Below are positions 18,096 through 26,150 of a stretch of DNA of 64,000 bases, in pieces. The notes beneath the pieces are model-generated. The model had not been told where the DNA came from. It worked only from the letters and a program-made list of their open reading frames with translations, and ran no database searches. The translations under genes and the position numbers were made by a program. This DNA is from Acidimicrobiales bacterium (GTDB taxonomy: Bacteria > Actinomycetota > Acidimicrobiia > Acidimicrobiales > SHLQ01), in NCBI GenBank assembly GCA_020629635.1, contig JAHDCX010000011.1:62001-126000 (forward strand), written 5' to 3'. Every line of letters starts with the position of its first letter. Within the stretch, counting starts at the first letter, position 1.

Positions 18096-18719
18096 ATGAC
18101 GCGTGCGGGACACGGCAACAGAATCGGGCGACGAGAGTTGATCGTCGTCGGTGTTGCGAGCAGCGTTGCCGCCTGCAGCATCGGCGAGCAGCCCGAACTG
18201 ATCGCCGCCGATGAACAGACAGAGCCCGTGGTCGACACCAACGGGTTGACCGTCGGCGATGCGTTCGGCCAGGTGATCGACGTGGGGAGCCTCGAGGAGG
18301 TTCGCGACGACATCCAGTTGGCCAACGGCTTCGGCTACAAGCCGCAGGCGCGGGCGTGGCTCGTCGAGTACCCCGCCGAGTTCGTCGACCAGGCGCTGGG
18401 CGTCTACCCCGAACCAATCCACGAAGGACTGCGGCACGGGCTACTGGCGGCATATCAGAAGTGTCCGCATCTTGGCTGCCGAGTGCCGGAGTGCGGCAGA
18501 TCTCAGCAGTTCGAGTGCCCGTGCCACGGATCGATGTTCACGCGTTTCGGCGAGTGGATCGATGGGCCGGCACCTCGGGGGCTCGACCTGTTCGAACTCC
18601 AGATCGTCGACGGGCGAGTCCTGGTGCAGACGGCACGAGTACACGAGGGTCTGCCGCAGGGCACGAACGTCACCGGCTGGAAGCCGAACTTCGACGACAC
18701 CTGTCTCGGCTTCGACTGA
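18096..18719 (+). CDS. exported Rieske iron-sulfur lipoprotein (bc1/QcrA-type cluster)
   Basis: A 207-residue protein. The N-terminus carries a twin arginine (R12-R13) followed by a hydrophobic stretch and a lipobox-like SVAAC with Cys27, so it is probably Tat-exported and lipid-anchored. The cluster site is CPHLGC (C123, H125, C128) and CPCHGS (C141, C143, H144). C128 and C143 match the disulfide cysteines of cytochrome-bc1-type Rieske proteins, which marks it as a high-potential type. No cytochrome b gene is nearby. It follows the Rieske oxygenase gene by 37 nt and may be co-transcribed, but one protein should be cytoplasmic and the other extracytoplasmic, so they may not work together. Confidence 0.82.
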   Translation: MTRAGHGNRIGRRELIVVGVASSVAACSIGEQPELIAADEQTEPVVDTNGLTVGDAFGQVIDVGSLEEVRDDIQLANGFGYKPQARAWLVEYPAEFVDQALGVYPEPIHEGLRHGLLAAYQKCPHLGCRVPECGRSQQFECPCHGSMFTRFGEWIDGPAPRGLDLFELQIVDGRVLVQTARVHEGLPQGTNVTGWKPNFDDTCLGFD

Positions 18720-18727
18720 GCTCGTGC

Positions 18728-19801
18728 TCAGACGGCGTGGGTCTGCCAGCTGCCGGAGGGGTCGGGGCCGAGGCGGACATCCATCGCCGCGTCGCCGAGC
18801 CGCATGACGATGGCGCAGATCGTCCCGGTGTCGACGCCGGGCAGGGTCGCGGATTCGACGAACGGGCGACAGATCGGAAAGTCGGCGTTGCCGCGGTCGT
18901 CGAGCAAGCCGCGGATGACGTCCTCGCCGGCGACGCCGTGTTCGGCGACGTAGGCGACGGAGCGGTCGTAGCGGGCTTCGCTGTTGGCAGCTCCCCCGCC
19001 CTGCGGCAGTGCGGCTGCGGCCGCTCCCCCGTTGACGAAGTGATTGGTGTGGAGCAGCGGGTCGGTGGACGAGTCGCGTCGCCACATCGCCGTGCCCGTG
19101 TATTCGATGCTCGACCCGATCCCGGCCGCGTTGGCGAGGAACACATGCGCGGAGCGGCCGGTCCCGGCGGTCTCGATCAGCTGCTCGACGTCGTCCGCCG
19201 AGCGGGCGTCGAGCAGCGCTCGGAGGAGGACGTGCACGGGCACCCCGTCGAGGGCCTCGGGCGAATACAAGAAGTTGAGACCGACGGCCGTGCCGGCACT
19301 GGACATGCCGACCTTGCCGACGATGCCCGGCTCGGTCACCGTCACGACGTGGTGGCCGTCTTCATGGATGGCGTCGAGCACGACGGTGATCGGTTCGAGG
19401 CTGGCCATCCAATCCCAGTTCTGGGCGAGGATGTTGGTCTCGGGCGACCAGACCGAGGTGCATTCAGACGCTTCGGCGCCCGTATACGACATGATCTCGC
19501 TGCGGGCGTTGAGCGCCCAGACCCAATGGTGTGCAGCGCCCGAGCCTGCGGCGATCGCGTCGATCTCGGTGGCGAGCTCGGGATGCCACGAGCGGGTGAC
19601 CGACTCGAAGTGGGCGGCCCGGCGGGCGACCTCGTCGTCGGCGAGTTTGAACGTCGCGTCGTAGATCTCGATGCACCGCTCGATCGAGCCACGGAGGGCT
19701 TCGCCATGTTGATGACCCCGCGCTGCCGCGTCACCCGCGACCTCCACGAGTGGCATGCGCAGTGTCGCCTGCTGGTCGGGAAGGTCGTTCGATCTCGTCA
19801 T
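18728..19801 (-). CDS. C45-family autoproteolytic acyltransferase/hydrolase
   Basis: A 357-residue protein of the acyl-coenzyme A:6-aminopenicillanic-acid acyltransferase (peptidase C45, Ntn-hydrolase) family. The likely autocleavage nucleophile is Cys114 in ASECTSVW. The downstream NWDW, LNFLYSP and HTNHF segments are family-typical. Such enzymes self-process and then hydrolyse or transfer acyl groups on amides. The substrate is unknown. The gene starts 27 nt after the MFS exporter, so the two are probably one operon; modification plus export of a small molecule is a reasonable guess. Confidence 0.82.
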   Translation of the reverse strand: MTRSNDLPDQQATLRMPLVEVAGDAAARGHQHGEALRGSIERCIEIYDATFKLADDEVARRAAHFESVTRSWHPELATEIDAIAAGSGAAHHWVWALNARSEIMSYTGAEASECTSVWSPETNILAQNWDWMASLEPITVVLDAIHEDGHHVVTVTEPGIVGKVGMSSAGTAVGLNFLYSPEALDGVPVHVLLRALLDARSADDVEQLIETAGTGRSAHVFLANAAGIGSSIEYTGTAMWRRDSSTDPLLHTNHFVNGGAAAAALPQGGGAANSEARYDRSVAYVAEHGVAGEDVIRGLLDDRGNADFPICRPFVESATLPGVDTGTICAIVMRLGDAAMDVRLGPDPSGSWQTHAV

Positions 19802-19828
19802 CGGCCAGAGTTTGTCACGATCAGCCGG

Positions 19829-21379
19829 TCACGCGGCCCGTGCGGGCAGGTATCGGAGCGCAAAGAGCGAACCGGCTGCAGCGACAGCGGCCACGACGAT
19901 GCACGCCACGCCGAGCCCATCGAGGAACGCCTCGGACACTTGGGAGACGAGCAGTGCGCCGTCGGCGCCGAGTGACTGGGCGACCTGCCCCGCACCGACG
20001 ACGGACTCTTCGGTGATCTCGCGGGCCTCGGCCGGCAGGGTCTGGACGATCGCGGAGTCTTCGAGCGAGCCGACGTAGACGCTGGAGAAGACCGAGCCAA
20101 CCACGGCCACGCCCAAGGTTCCGCCGAGCTCGCGGGTGGTGTCGTTGACGGCCGAGCCCACGCCGGCCTTGTCGACCGAGAGAGAACCCATGATCGATTC
20201 GGTGGCGGGCGCGGTCGTCGATCCGAGTCCGGCGCCGAGCAGGATCATCTGGCCGACGATCTCGAGGTACGGCGTTTCGGCCGAGGCGATCGACACCCAG
20301 GCGAACCCGGTCGACATCGACGCCAGGCCGCCGGCGACGACGAGTTTGGTGCCGATGCGTTCGACCAGCATCGGGCTGAGCACGGAGGCTCCGGCGATGG
20401 CGAAGGCGACGGGCAGCGTGCGGACTCCGGCCTCAAACGGGCCGTAGCCGCGGATGAGCTGGAAGTACTGGGTGATGAGGAACACGAATCCGAAGAGGGC
20501 GAAGAAGGCCGCGGTGACCGAGATGCTTGCGGCGGTGAACCGGAGATTCTCGAAGATGCGGACGGGCAACAGCGGGTTGTCGACGCGGAGCTCCCACCAC
20601 ACGAAGGCGGCGATGAGTCCCGCGGAGACGGCGAAGCCGATGAGGGTTTCGGCGCTGAGCCAGCCGAGCTCGGGGCCCTCGATGATCGTGAAGATCAGTG
20701 CGGTGATGCCGGCGATGGACAGGACCAGGCCGCGGAGGTCGAGTCGGGGGACGTGGCGGTCTTTCGATTCGGGGATGTAGGCGAGCGTGGCGATGACGGC
20801 GACGATCACGACAGGGATGTTGATGTAAAAGACCGAGCCCCACCAGTAGCGCTCCAGGAGCCAGCCTCCGGTGATCGGTCCGGCGGCGACGCCGATGCCC
20901 GACACGGCACTCCAGATGCCGATGGCGGTGGCGCGTTCTTTCGCGTCGCTGAAGAGGTTGGTGATGATGGCGAGCGTCGCCGGGAAGATGGCGGCGGCGC
21001 CAATGCCCATGAGGGCTCGGGCGATGATCAGGTCGTTGGGGGTGTCGACGGATCCGGCGTAGGCGGACGTGATGCCGAAGATGATGAGGCCGCCGATCAG
21101 GAAGGCGCGTCGGCCGAAGCGATCGCCGAGTCCGCCGGCGGCGAGGAGCAGGCCGGTGAAGACGAGCAGGTACGAGTCCACGATCCATTGGAGTTGACGG
21201 TTGGTGGCGCCGAGCTCGATCGACAGCGTTGGCAACGCGATGTTGACGATGAGGCCGTCGAGCGTGGTGACGAAGACGGCGACGCAGACGACGGCGAGTG
21301 CCATCCATCGTCGTGGGTCGGCCGGCGAGTCGGACGCCGGGTGTTCGGTGAGTTCTGAAGGTGATCGAAGGTCGGTCAT
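19829..21379 (-). CDS. MFS transporter, DHA2 (EmrB/QacA) family
   Basis: A 516-residue protein with 14 predicted transmembrane helices. The DHA2 signature FVTTLDGLIVNIALPTLS is near residues 35-52, GDRFGRR lies in loop 2-3, and motif C (GIGVAAGPITGGWL) is in helix 5. It should be a proton-driven drug or metabolite exporter in the inner membrane. ATG 21379 was chosen over the longer reading, which runs through the promoter. A 17-bp perfect palindrome overlaps the likely -35, so repression by a TetR-type protein is likely, although no regulator gene is adjacent. The C45 acyltransferase follows in the same operon. Confidence 0.9.
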   Translation of the reverse strand: MTDLRSPSELTEHPASDSPADPRRWMALAVVCVAVFVTTLDGLIVNIALPTLSIELGATNRQLQWIVDSYLLVFTGLLLAAGGLGDRFGRRAFLIGGLIIFGITSAYAGSVDTPNDLIIARALMGIGAAAIFPATLAIITNLFSDAKERATAIGIWSAVSGIGVAAGPITGGWLLERYWWGSVFYINIPVVIVAVIATLAYIPESKDRHVPRLDLRGLVLSIAGITALIFTIIEGPELGWLSAETLIGFAVSAGLIAAFVWWELRVDNPLLPVRIFENLRFTAASISVTAAFFALFGFVFLITQYFQLIRGYGPFEAGVRTLPVAFAIAGASVLSPMLVERIGTKLVVAGGLASMSTGFAWVSIASAETPYLEIVGQMILLGAGLGSTTAPATESIMGSLSVDKAGVGSAVNDTTRELGGTLGVAVVGSVFSSVYVGSLEDSAIVQTLPAEAREITEESVVGAGQVAQSLGADGALLVSQVSEAFLDGLGVACIVVAAVAAAGSLFALRYLPARAA

Positions 21380-21437
21380 CGCAGCACGCTGTCTCCAAGA
21401 GGACGTTCTGTCCACTGTCAAGTTCTGAATGCCTGAC

Positions 21438-21468
21438 ACGGTAAAGACAGGACTTGACACCGTCAAGT
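21438..21468 (-). promoter_or_regulatory. promoter and palindromic operator of the MFS exporter
   Basis: On the minus strand TTGACG (21466-21461) and TACCGT (21443-21438) are 17 bp apart, a good -35/-10 pair. The -35 lies in ACTTGACACCGTCAAGT (21452-21468), a perfect 7-bp inverted repeat with a 3-nt centre. A diverged copy (CTGACACGGTAAAG) lies at 21433-21446 over the -10. Confidence 0.65.
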
Positions 21469-21544
21469 GGCGTGTCGAAATCGTCTTCGGGCGCGCCTGC
21501 ACCGACCTCGGCGCAACCGAGCGATCGGGCGGTTTGGCTCGGCG

Positions 21545-22537
21545 CTATTCGGCGTCGAGCGCTTCGACGCTCGTGCGCCGCCGGCTCTTCATCGCCTCGT
21601 GTGCTTCGACGCTTCCGTCGTGGAACGTGCCGAACCACTTGTCGAGCGGGAGCAGCAACATCCCGTAGTTCACCTCGAAGTACCGGTGATGGAGGTTGTG
21701 GAAGTAGTCGCCGCCGTGGATGTTCGCCCCCTCGTTCACGACGAAGCGATCAAAGCCAGAATGCGATGGCGACGGCGAGATCATCAGGTACACGAGGCAG
21801 AACGTCGCGATGAACGGCGAGCCGGGGATGACGAGAAAGACGAACGGCAACGACATGTAGAGGACGTGTTCGCCCGGGTGCATCGAGATGCCCGACCACG
21901 GGCCGGTGTTGACGTTGCGATGGTGCAGGGCGTGGAACCAGCCGTAGAGGGGGTCGATGTGCAGCAGCCGATGGTTGAGGTAGAAGTGCACCCCTTCGAT
22001 CCAGAACACGGCGAAGGTCATCGCGGCGATCGCCCACAGCGAGCTCAGCTGCAGGATCGATTCGGTCGCGTAGAGACGGAACATGATCGCCTCGTACAAC
22101 GCGGCGATACCCCCGCCGCTCACGAGGGTGAAGAACATGTTGTCGCGGGTCTGGTTGTCGAACAGGAACGATCTGCGGTTGGTGGCCAGCCAGCGGGATT
22201 CGTATTTGAAGTCGGTGCCTTGCGACCGGCGGATGTGCAGCCACCAGTGCTGGCCGCCGATCAGCACGAGCATCAGCACGGCGTTGCGCAGCCACAGCAG
22301 ACCGACGTCGTCGGCGCTCAACGATGCGAACCGACCGAGCCCGGGAGTGAACAGGTGGTACACGACTGCCGACAGCCCGATCCAGGCCAAGGACTGCGGC
22401 CACAGGTACTTGGTGATCAGCCATCTCACCATGGCCAGCGGCTGACTCGGCCGCTGAAACAGCGGCGGCACGTCCATCGGCTCGGGGTCGTATCCCTTGG
22501 CCCGTCGCATCCGAGTGCGATTCGTCGACGCGGTCAT
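21545..22537 (-). CDS. fatty-acid hydroxylase / sterol desaturase family membrane protein
   Basis: A 330-residue integral membrane protein with several hydrophobic helices and the di-iron histidine motifs of the family: HFYLNHRLLH, HALHH and HNLHH in the second half. These enzymes hydroxylate or desaturate lipids, sterols or carotenoids using O2. The lipid substrate cannot be told. ATG 22537 was chosen because an upstream extension would run through a perfect palindrome. The MFS gene lies 165 nt downstream with its own promoter. Confidence 0.85.
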   Translation of the reverse strand: MTASTNRTRMRRAKGYDPEPMDVPPLFQRPSQPLAMVRWLITKYLWPQSLAWIGLSAVVYHLFTPGLGRFASLSADDVGLLWLRNAVLMLVLIGGQHWWLHIRRSQGTDFKYESRWLATNRRSFLFDNQTRDNMFFTLVSGGGIAALYEAIMFRLYATESILQLSSLWAIAAMTFAVFWIEGVHFYLNHRLLHIDPLYGWFHALHHRNVNTGPWSGISMHPGEHVLYMSLPFVFLVIPGSPFIATFCLVYLMISPSPSHSGFDRFVVNEGANIHGGDYFHNLHHRYFEVNYGMLLLPLDKWFGTFHDGSVEAHEAMKSRRRTSVEALDAE

Positions 22538-22543
22538 AGCCAA

Positions 22544-22560
22544 AACTGTCGCCGACAGTT
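22544..22560. promoter_or_regulatory. perfect 17-bp palindrome in front of the desaturase gene
   Basis: AACTGTC-GCC-GACAGTT: 7-bp arms and a 3-nt centre, ending 6 nt before the start codon at 22537. The arm and spacer lengths match those of the palindrome in front of the MFS gene. The position suits a repressor that blocks initiation. Confidence 0.55.
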
Positions 22561-22606
22561 CGGGCACAACACAAGTGGAGACAACGGCGGACTACGGTCT
22601 CGATCG

Positions 22607-22948
22607 ATGAATCCCGTCGCCGAGAAGCTCGCCGAATGGGCGTCGGGAAGCACCGGCACCGAAGCCGCGGTCGAGCTGCTGATCGAGACCGACTTCTGGC
22701 TGACGCGTCACGAGTTCGTCGAGCGAGCGCTGGCGGACGACGACGGCGGCGCCTCGATCGACTGGGTCGCCGCCCGAGACGTGGCGCTCGACGTGCAGTG
22801 TTCGAGAGGCGAACGCTTCGTCTTGCTGCTCGCCTGCTCGCTCGCCGACCCCGACCAGACCGTCGCCATGTCCGACATCGCTGCCCTCGACGGCCGCAAT
22901 CTCAAACGGGTCACCGAAGCACTCCACACCGCTCGCTTCGGCTGGTAG
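22607..22948 (+). CDS. hypothetical protein, 113 residues
   Basis: I do not recognise a family. The product is acidic and mostly helical, without a signal peptide or membrane segment; it contains RHEFVERALADDD and MSDIAALDGRNLKRVTEALH. Codon use is normal for the region and the TACGGT hexamer ends 8 nt before the ATG, a leaderless pattern seen elsewhere here. It is divergent from the desaturase gene. Confidence 0.65.
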   Translation: MNPVAEKLAEWASGSTGTEAAVELLIETDFWLTRHEFVERALADDDGGASIDWVAARDVALDVQCSRGERFVLLLACSLADPDQTVAMSDIAALDGRNLKRVTEALHTARFGW

Positions 22949-22960
22949 CACCAAGGCCGC

Positions 22961-23158
22961 TCAGCTCGGCAGCCCTTTGCGGTTGCGGCGCTCGACGGAG
23001 CGTTCCCACTTGCGTTGACGGCTGCGACACGCCTTGCGACAAAAGATCTGATTCGACGTCCGCGCCTCGAACAGCTCTCCGCAACGCCAGTACGAGCACT
23101 CTCGGAGCCGCTCGGGGTCGATGTCGTCATCGAGGTCGCCAGGGTCGATGTCGGCCAT
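22961..23158 (-). CDS. small zinc-finger-like protein, 65 residues
   Basis: A short basic protein with four cysteines: C-S-Y-W-R-C and, 15 residues later, FCRKACR, followed by an Arg/Lys-rich tail. The second pair resembles the C-terminal half of CGNR/zinc-ribbon fingers, suggesting zinc binding and contact with nucleic acid. ATG 23158 starts the conserved-looking part; an earlier ATG at 23176 would add six residues. No operon partner is clear. Confidence 0.6.
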   Translation of the reverse strand: MADIDPGDLDDDIDPERLRECSYWRCGELFEARTSNQIFCRKACRSRQRKWERSVERRNRKGLPS

Positions 23159-23239
23159 TCCCACAGTGTGGTGCATCCGATGCTTCGAGTCCCGCGGGAC
23201 CCGCGCCGACGGCCGCTGTCACACACCATCAATAGGCTA

Positions 23240-23255
23240 CCGAGGCGAGCCTCGG
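23240..23255 (-). terminator. hairpin downstream of the amine oxidase gene
   Basis: CCGAGGC-GA-GCCTCGG: a perfect 7-bp stem, extendable with one mismatch (GCT/AGC), 25 nt after the amine oxidase stop. No T-run follows on the minus strand, so it may be a Rho-type or weak terminator. Confidence 0.45.
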
Positions 23256-23280
23256 CAGCCTGCTCGATGCACCCGGCCCG

Positions 23281-24345
23281 TCAGCTGAGCATCGCCTCGA
23301 CGGCGAGGTACGCGGACTCGCTCGTGCCGTGGACCGCAATGGTTCGGCCGGTCGAATTCATGGCCTCACCGGCGAAGAACACGCGGTCACCGAGCGACGC
23401 AGACATCTTCTTCGCCGACGCACGCCTCGTGGAGTACGAGCCGCGGATGAACGGTTCTGCCGTCCAGTTCTGGACGACGTGCTGGAGGTGGTGCGTCGAC
23501 GCGACGCCATCGAAGATCTCATCAAGCTCGTCGATCACGTAGCGGAAGATCGCCTCGTCGTCACCCTGGTCGATGTAGCGCTCGGCTGGATCGCCATGGG
23601 CAAACAGGCCAAGCACATGGCGGTCGCTGCGCTTACCGAGCGACACGTCGTAGTACGCACAGTCGGCCCGGAGACTCAAGGGACGACAGAGCATGGTGAC
23701 ATCGGGATAGAAGCGCTCGCCGAACTCGATGAACACCTTCAGCCCGTTTGCCATGACCTCGCGGTTGATCTCGTCCTGCTGCGCGCTGGGGATCGGCGGA
23801 TCGAATTCGATGTCGCCTGCCTGCAGGATCGTGAGCGGCACCGTGACGAGTACCCGGTCGGCGTCGATGCGTTCGCCGTCGCGGGTTTCGACCTCTACCC
23901 CCATTGGGCCATGGGCGATGCGGGTCACCTCGCATCCGAGCCGTATCCGTGACCGGAGCTCGTCGGTGACGAGATCGCCGACCACACCAGCCCAGTTGCG
24001 ATCGACGAACTTGAAGTCGCCGAGCGACAGATGCCGGAGCAGGCTCCAGTTTCGGAGGCGGCCGTTCGAGAACCGGTAGTACGTCTTCGGCCGGTAGGAG
24101 AACGTCTCGTAGCGAGGGTCGTCGCCGGCGAGGAGGCGTTCGAAGACCGCAGGACGAGACTTGATCCCCGTGTGAATCCACTCGGCCCCGAGATCGATCG
24201 GGAAGTCGACGAAGTCGTCGAGGCCCTTGACCCGACCGCCAATCACTGACGACGCTTCGAGTACGTCGACGTCGACGCCGTGCTCGCCCAGCACGTGTGC
24301 AGCGGTGATCCCCGCCACGCCAGCACCAACAACGACAACCTTCAT
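23281..24345 (-). CDS. flavin-containing amine oxidoreductase
   Basis: A 354-residue protein. The dinucleotide motif VVGAGVAGITAAHVL is at 5-19, with the E-G-G-R element as SSVIGGRV at 32-39. The C-terminal FAD contact is RVFFAGEAMNSTGR, just before the end. This is the monoamine/polyamine oxidase (NAD(P)-binding 8 plus amino-oxidase) architecture, but it is shorter than usual (430-480). The substrate-binding insert appears reduced, so the substrate is uncertain. TAGCCT ends 7 nt before the ATG, a leaderless pattern. Confidence 0.83.
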   Translation of the reverse strand: MKVVVVGAGVAGITAAHVLGEHGVDVDVLEASSVIGGRVKGLDDFVDFPIDLGAEWIHTGIKSRPAVFERLLAGDDPRYETFSYRPKTYYRFSNGRLRNWSLLRHLSLGDFKFVDRNWAGVVGDLVTDELRSRIRLGCEVTRIAHGPMGVEVETRDGERIDADRVLVTVPLTILQAGDIEFDPPIPSAQQDEINREVMANGLKVFIEFGERFYPDVTMLCRPLSLRADCAYYDVSLGKRSDRHVLGLFAHGDPAERYIDQGDDEAIFRYVIDELDEIFDGVASTHHLQHVVQNWTAEPFIRGSYSTRRASAKKMSASLGDRVFFAGEAMNSTGRTIAVHGTSESAYLAVEAMLS

Positions 24346-24447
24346 CGGCGCAAGGCTATGGCGCTACCAGCGAGAGCCTGATTCGAGTTGGCCGTGACTT
24401 TCTGCCTTCGGTTCTGCCAGGAGAATGCTCGGCGAAACGAAGGCGGC

Positions 24448-25707
24448 TCAGCTCGCGTATCCGTACGAGGCGAAGGGATTCATGACTTGGTTACCCCATA
24501 GCTCTCCTCGCTCGGGGCCGGTGAGGCCGACATCGTCGGCGACGTCATCCCAACGCTCGGTGACGACCTGCGTCTGATGGTCGATAATCCGGCGGGCCTC
24601 AGCCTCGGAGAGGTCGTAGTGATGGGCGGCTCTCACACACGTTGCGAACTGAGAGAGGCGATCGCCGCCGGGGCCGATCGCCATGGCCTGGCTCTGCTCG
24701 CCGCCCGCTCGCGCTTGTGGACAGATGTCGTACGCAGGCGTCAGAACCAAACGCTCACCGTCCCAGAAGGCAGCGTGGTTCCGGGCGTGGTCATCGGTGT
24801 TGCCGACGACGATGTTGAACACGATTCGGGCAAACAACTCGCGGAGCGTGTCCTTCCGCCCGACGAATCGTTGCCGGACCACATCCGCCAAGTCGTGATA
24901 CGTGGCGTGCCGGCCGGCCATCTCGTTCAGTCCGAGAATCGTCAGTGCAGAGACGAACGCCCTCCGCCCACCACTTCCTTCTCGGTCGAATCGGTCGACA
25001 AGCAGCACGTCTCGACCCGCGACCTTGACCAATTCGGTTTCGGCCACATTCAGTCCCACCATCTGGGCCAGCCGCATCGCAGCCGCCTCAGCCTTGATGA
25101 CTGGGTAGGTGTCGGTCGGCGATGAGAACTTCGCGATGACGTTCCGCGACCCGGCAACAAGCGTCGCCTTTGGACGTGCCCCGCCGGCCGAGGACCCGGC
25201 AGTCAGCGCCTCGGCGAGACCGGGTTCGATCTCGTCGCCACGTTGGATTGCGTCCGCGGCGATGAGGAGATCCTCGATAGGTGCGTCGTGCAGTCGAGGA
25301 ACGTACTCGCTCGGCGAGTTCTGGAAGTCCAGCGCTCCGGGCCGGTTTGAACCTGATCGGAGCAGGTACGCCAGGAGCGGGACCTCTCCGGGGTCGTGCA
25401 CACGCGCGTCGAGGGCGAATTGCCTCATGATGACGCGCTGGCCCCAGGCATCGGGGCCGCCATCGCGAACCACGCCGGCAACGTCGAGCCCTGGTCCAGG
25501 TCCGATCCGACCGCGGCCAAGCGGGAGCTCCGGCAAGTAGAGCGGGATCGCCGCGTCGTTCGCAAGGTATGAGCGGCCGTAGGCAAAGGTGACGACGAAT
25601 CCACCACCGGGCGCCGGTATCGCCTCCAGCACACCAGTGGGTATTGGTTCTTCTGCGCCCGGCAACCACGACCACACGTATGCCCGGTCAGGGTTGTCAG
25701 AAGTCAT
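24448..25707 (-). CDS. hipA: HipA-like serine/threonine kinase toxin
   Basis: A 419-residue protein. It has the HipA N-terminal region, the Gly-rich SSAGGARPKATL (ATP-binding, near residue 190), the catalytic loop GNTDDHARNHAAF and the metal-binding D in YDICPQ. HipA toxins phosphorylate aminoacyl-tRNA synthetases (GltX in E. coli) or related targets and cause dormancy. All expected kinase residues are visible, so it is probably active. ATG 25707 overlaps the end of the antitoxin gene by 11 nt, which implies coupled translation after hipB. Confidence 0.88.
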   Translation of the reverse strand: MTSDNPDRAYVWSWLPGAEEPIPTGVLEAIPAPGGGFVVTFAYGRSYLANDAAIPLYLPELPLGRGRIGPGPGLDVAGVVRDGGPDAWGQRVIMRQFALDARVHDPGEVPLLAYLLRSGSNRPGALDFQNSPSEYVPRLHDAPIEDLLIAADAIQRGDEIEPGLAEALTAGSSAGGARPKATLVAGSRNVIAKFSSPTDTYPVIKAEAAAMRLAQMVGLNVAETELVKVAGRDVLLVDRFDREGSGGRRAFVSALTILGLNEMAGRHATYHDLADVVRQRFVGRKDTLRELFARIVFNIVVGNTDDHARNHAAFWDGERLVLTPAYDICPQARAGGEQSQAMAIGPGGDRLSQFATCVRAAHHYDLSEAEARRIIDHQTQVVTERWDDVADDVGLTGPERGELWGNQVMNPFASYGYAS

Positions 25708-26026
25708 CGTCAAGACCCTGATCGGAGATCGGCACAACTCGCTCGCCGAGCAGGGCGGCACGATCGACCAAGCTGTCCGCAAGAACAGCGAGCTCGGATG
25801 GACTGGAGCTGAACAGCGGCACGCCGACGAGCACGGCGACGTCGAGCGCCGTCCCCAGCGCGACCGACGGGTCACCGCGCTCGACCTTTCGAAGTGTCGG
25901 GGCCGAAACGCCCGCCTGCTCAGCGAGACGCGCAGTACTCCATCGGCGACGCCGCCGTGCTGCTGCGACCTGGGCACCCAACGCCCGTGCGGCGTCCCGG
26001 GCCTGCGGTGTGAACGACTTCGCCAT
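25697..26026 (-). CDS. hipB: HipB-like XRE-family antitoxin
   Basis: A 109-residue protein with a helix-turn-helix (RWSTARLAEQAGVSAPTLRKVERG, about residues 28-51). The C-terminal 40 residues probably contact HipA. Start ATG 26026 has GGAGG 5 nt upstream. It neutralises HipA and represses its own operon in known systems. The 44-bp dyad directly upstream is the obvious operator. Confidence 0.85.
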   Translation of the reverse strand: MAKSFTPQARDAARALGAQVAAARRRRRWSTARLAEQAGVSAPTLRKVERGDPSVALGTALDVAVLVGVPLFSSSPSELAVLADSLVDRAALLGERVVPISDQGLDDDF

Positions 26027-26040
26027 CACCACCTCCACGT

Positions 26041-26084
26041 GAAAGTATTGTTTTCTTAAGTATACTTATCGAAACAATACTTTC
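26041..26084. promoter_or_regulatory. 44-bp AT-rich dyad operator of hipBA
   Basis: Outer arms GAAAGTATTGTTT and AAACAATACTTTC are exact 13-bp inverted repeats, and the centre holds the perfect palindrome TAAGTATACTTA. 38 of 44 positions are symmetric. The half-site AAGTAT occurs in both the arms and the centre, so two or three HipB dimers could bind. It is one of the most AT-rich stretches in the window and must contain the hipBA promoter (TATACT in the centre). Confidence 0.8.
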
Positions 26085-26150
26085 GACTCTGAGGCGAACC
26101 GTCGGATCTCACGCTGCTGCCGGACGGGCGACCGGTGTCCCCCCACTTGT

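Noticed and set aside
15986-18325. A 779-codon minus-strand frame opposite the Rieske oxygenase
   Set aside because: It spans the divergent promoter and the antisense of a clear Rieske gene, and is Arg-rich without motifs.
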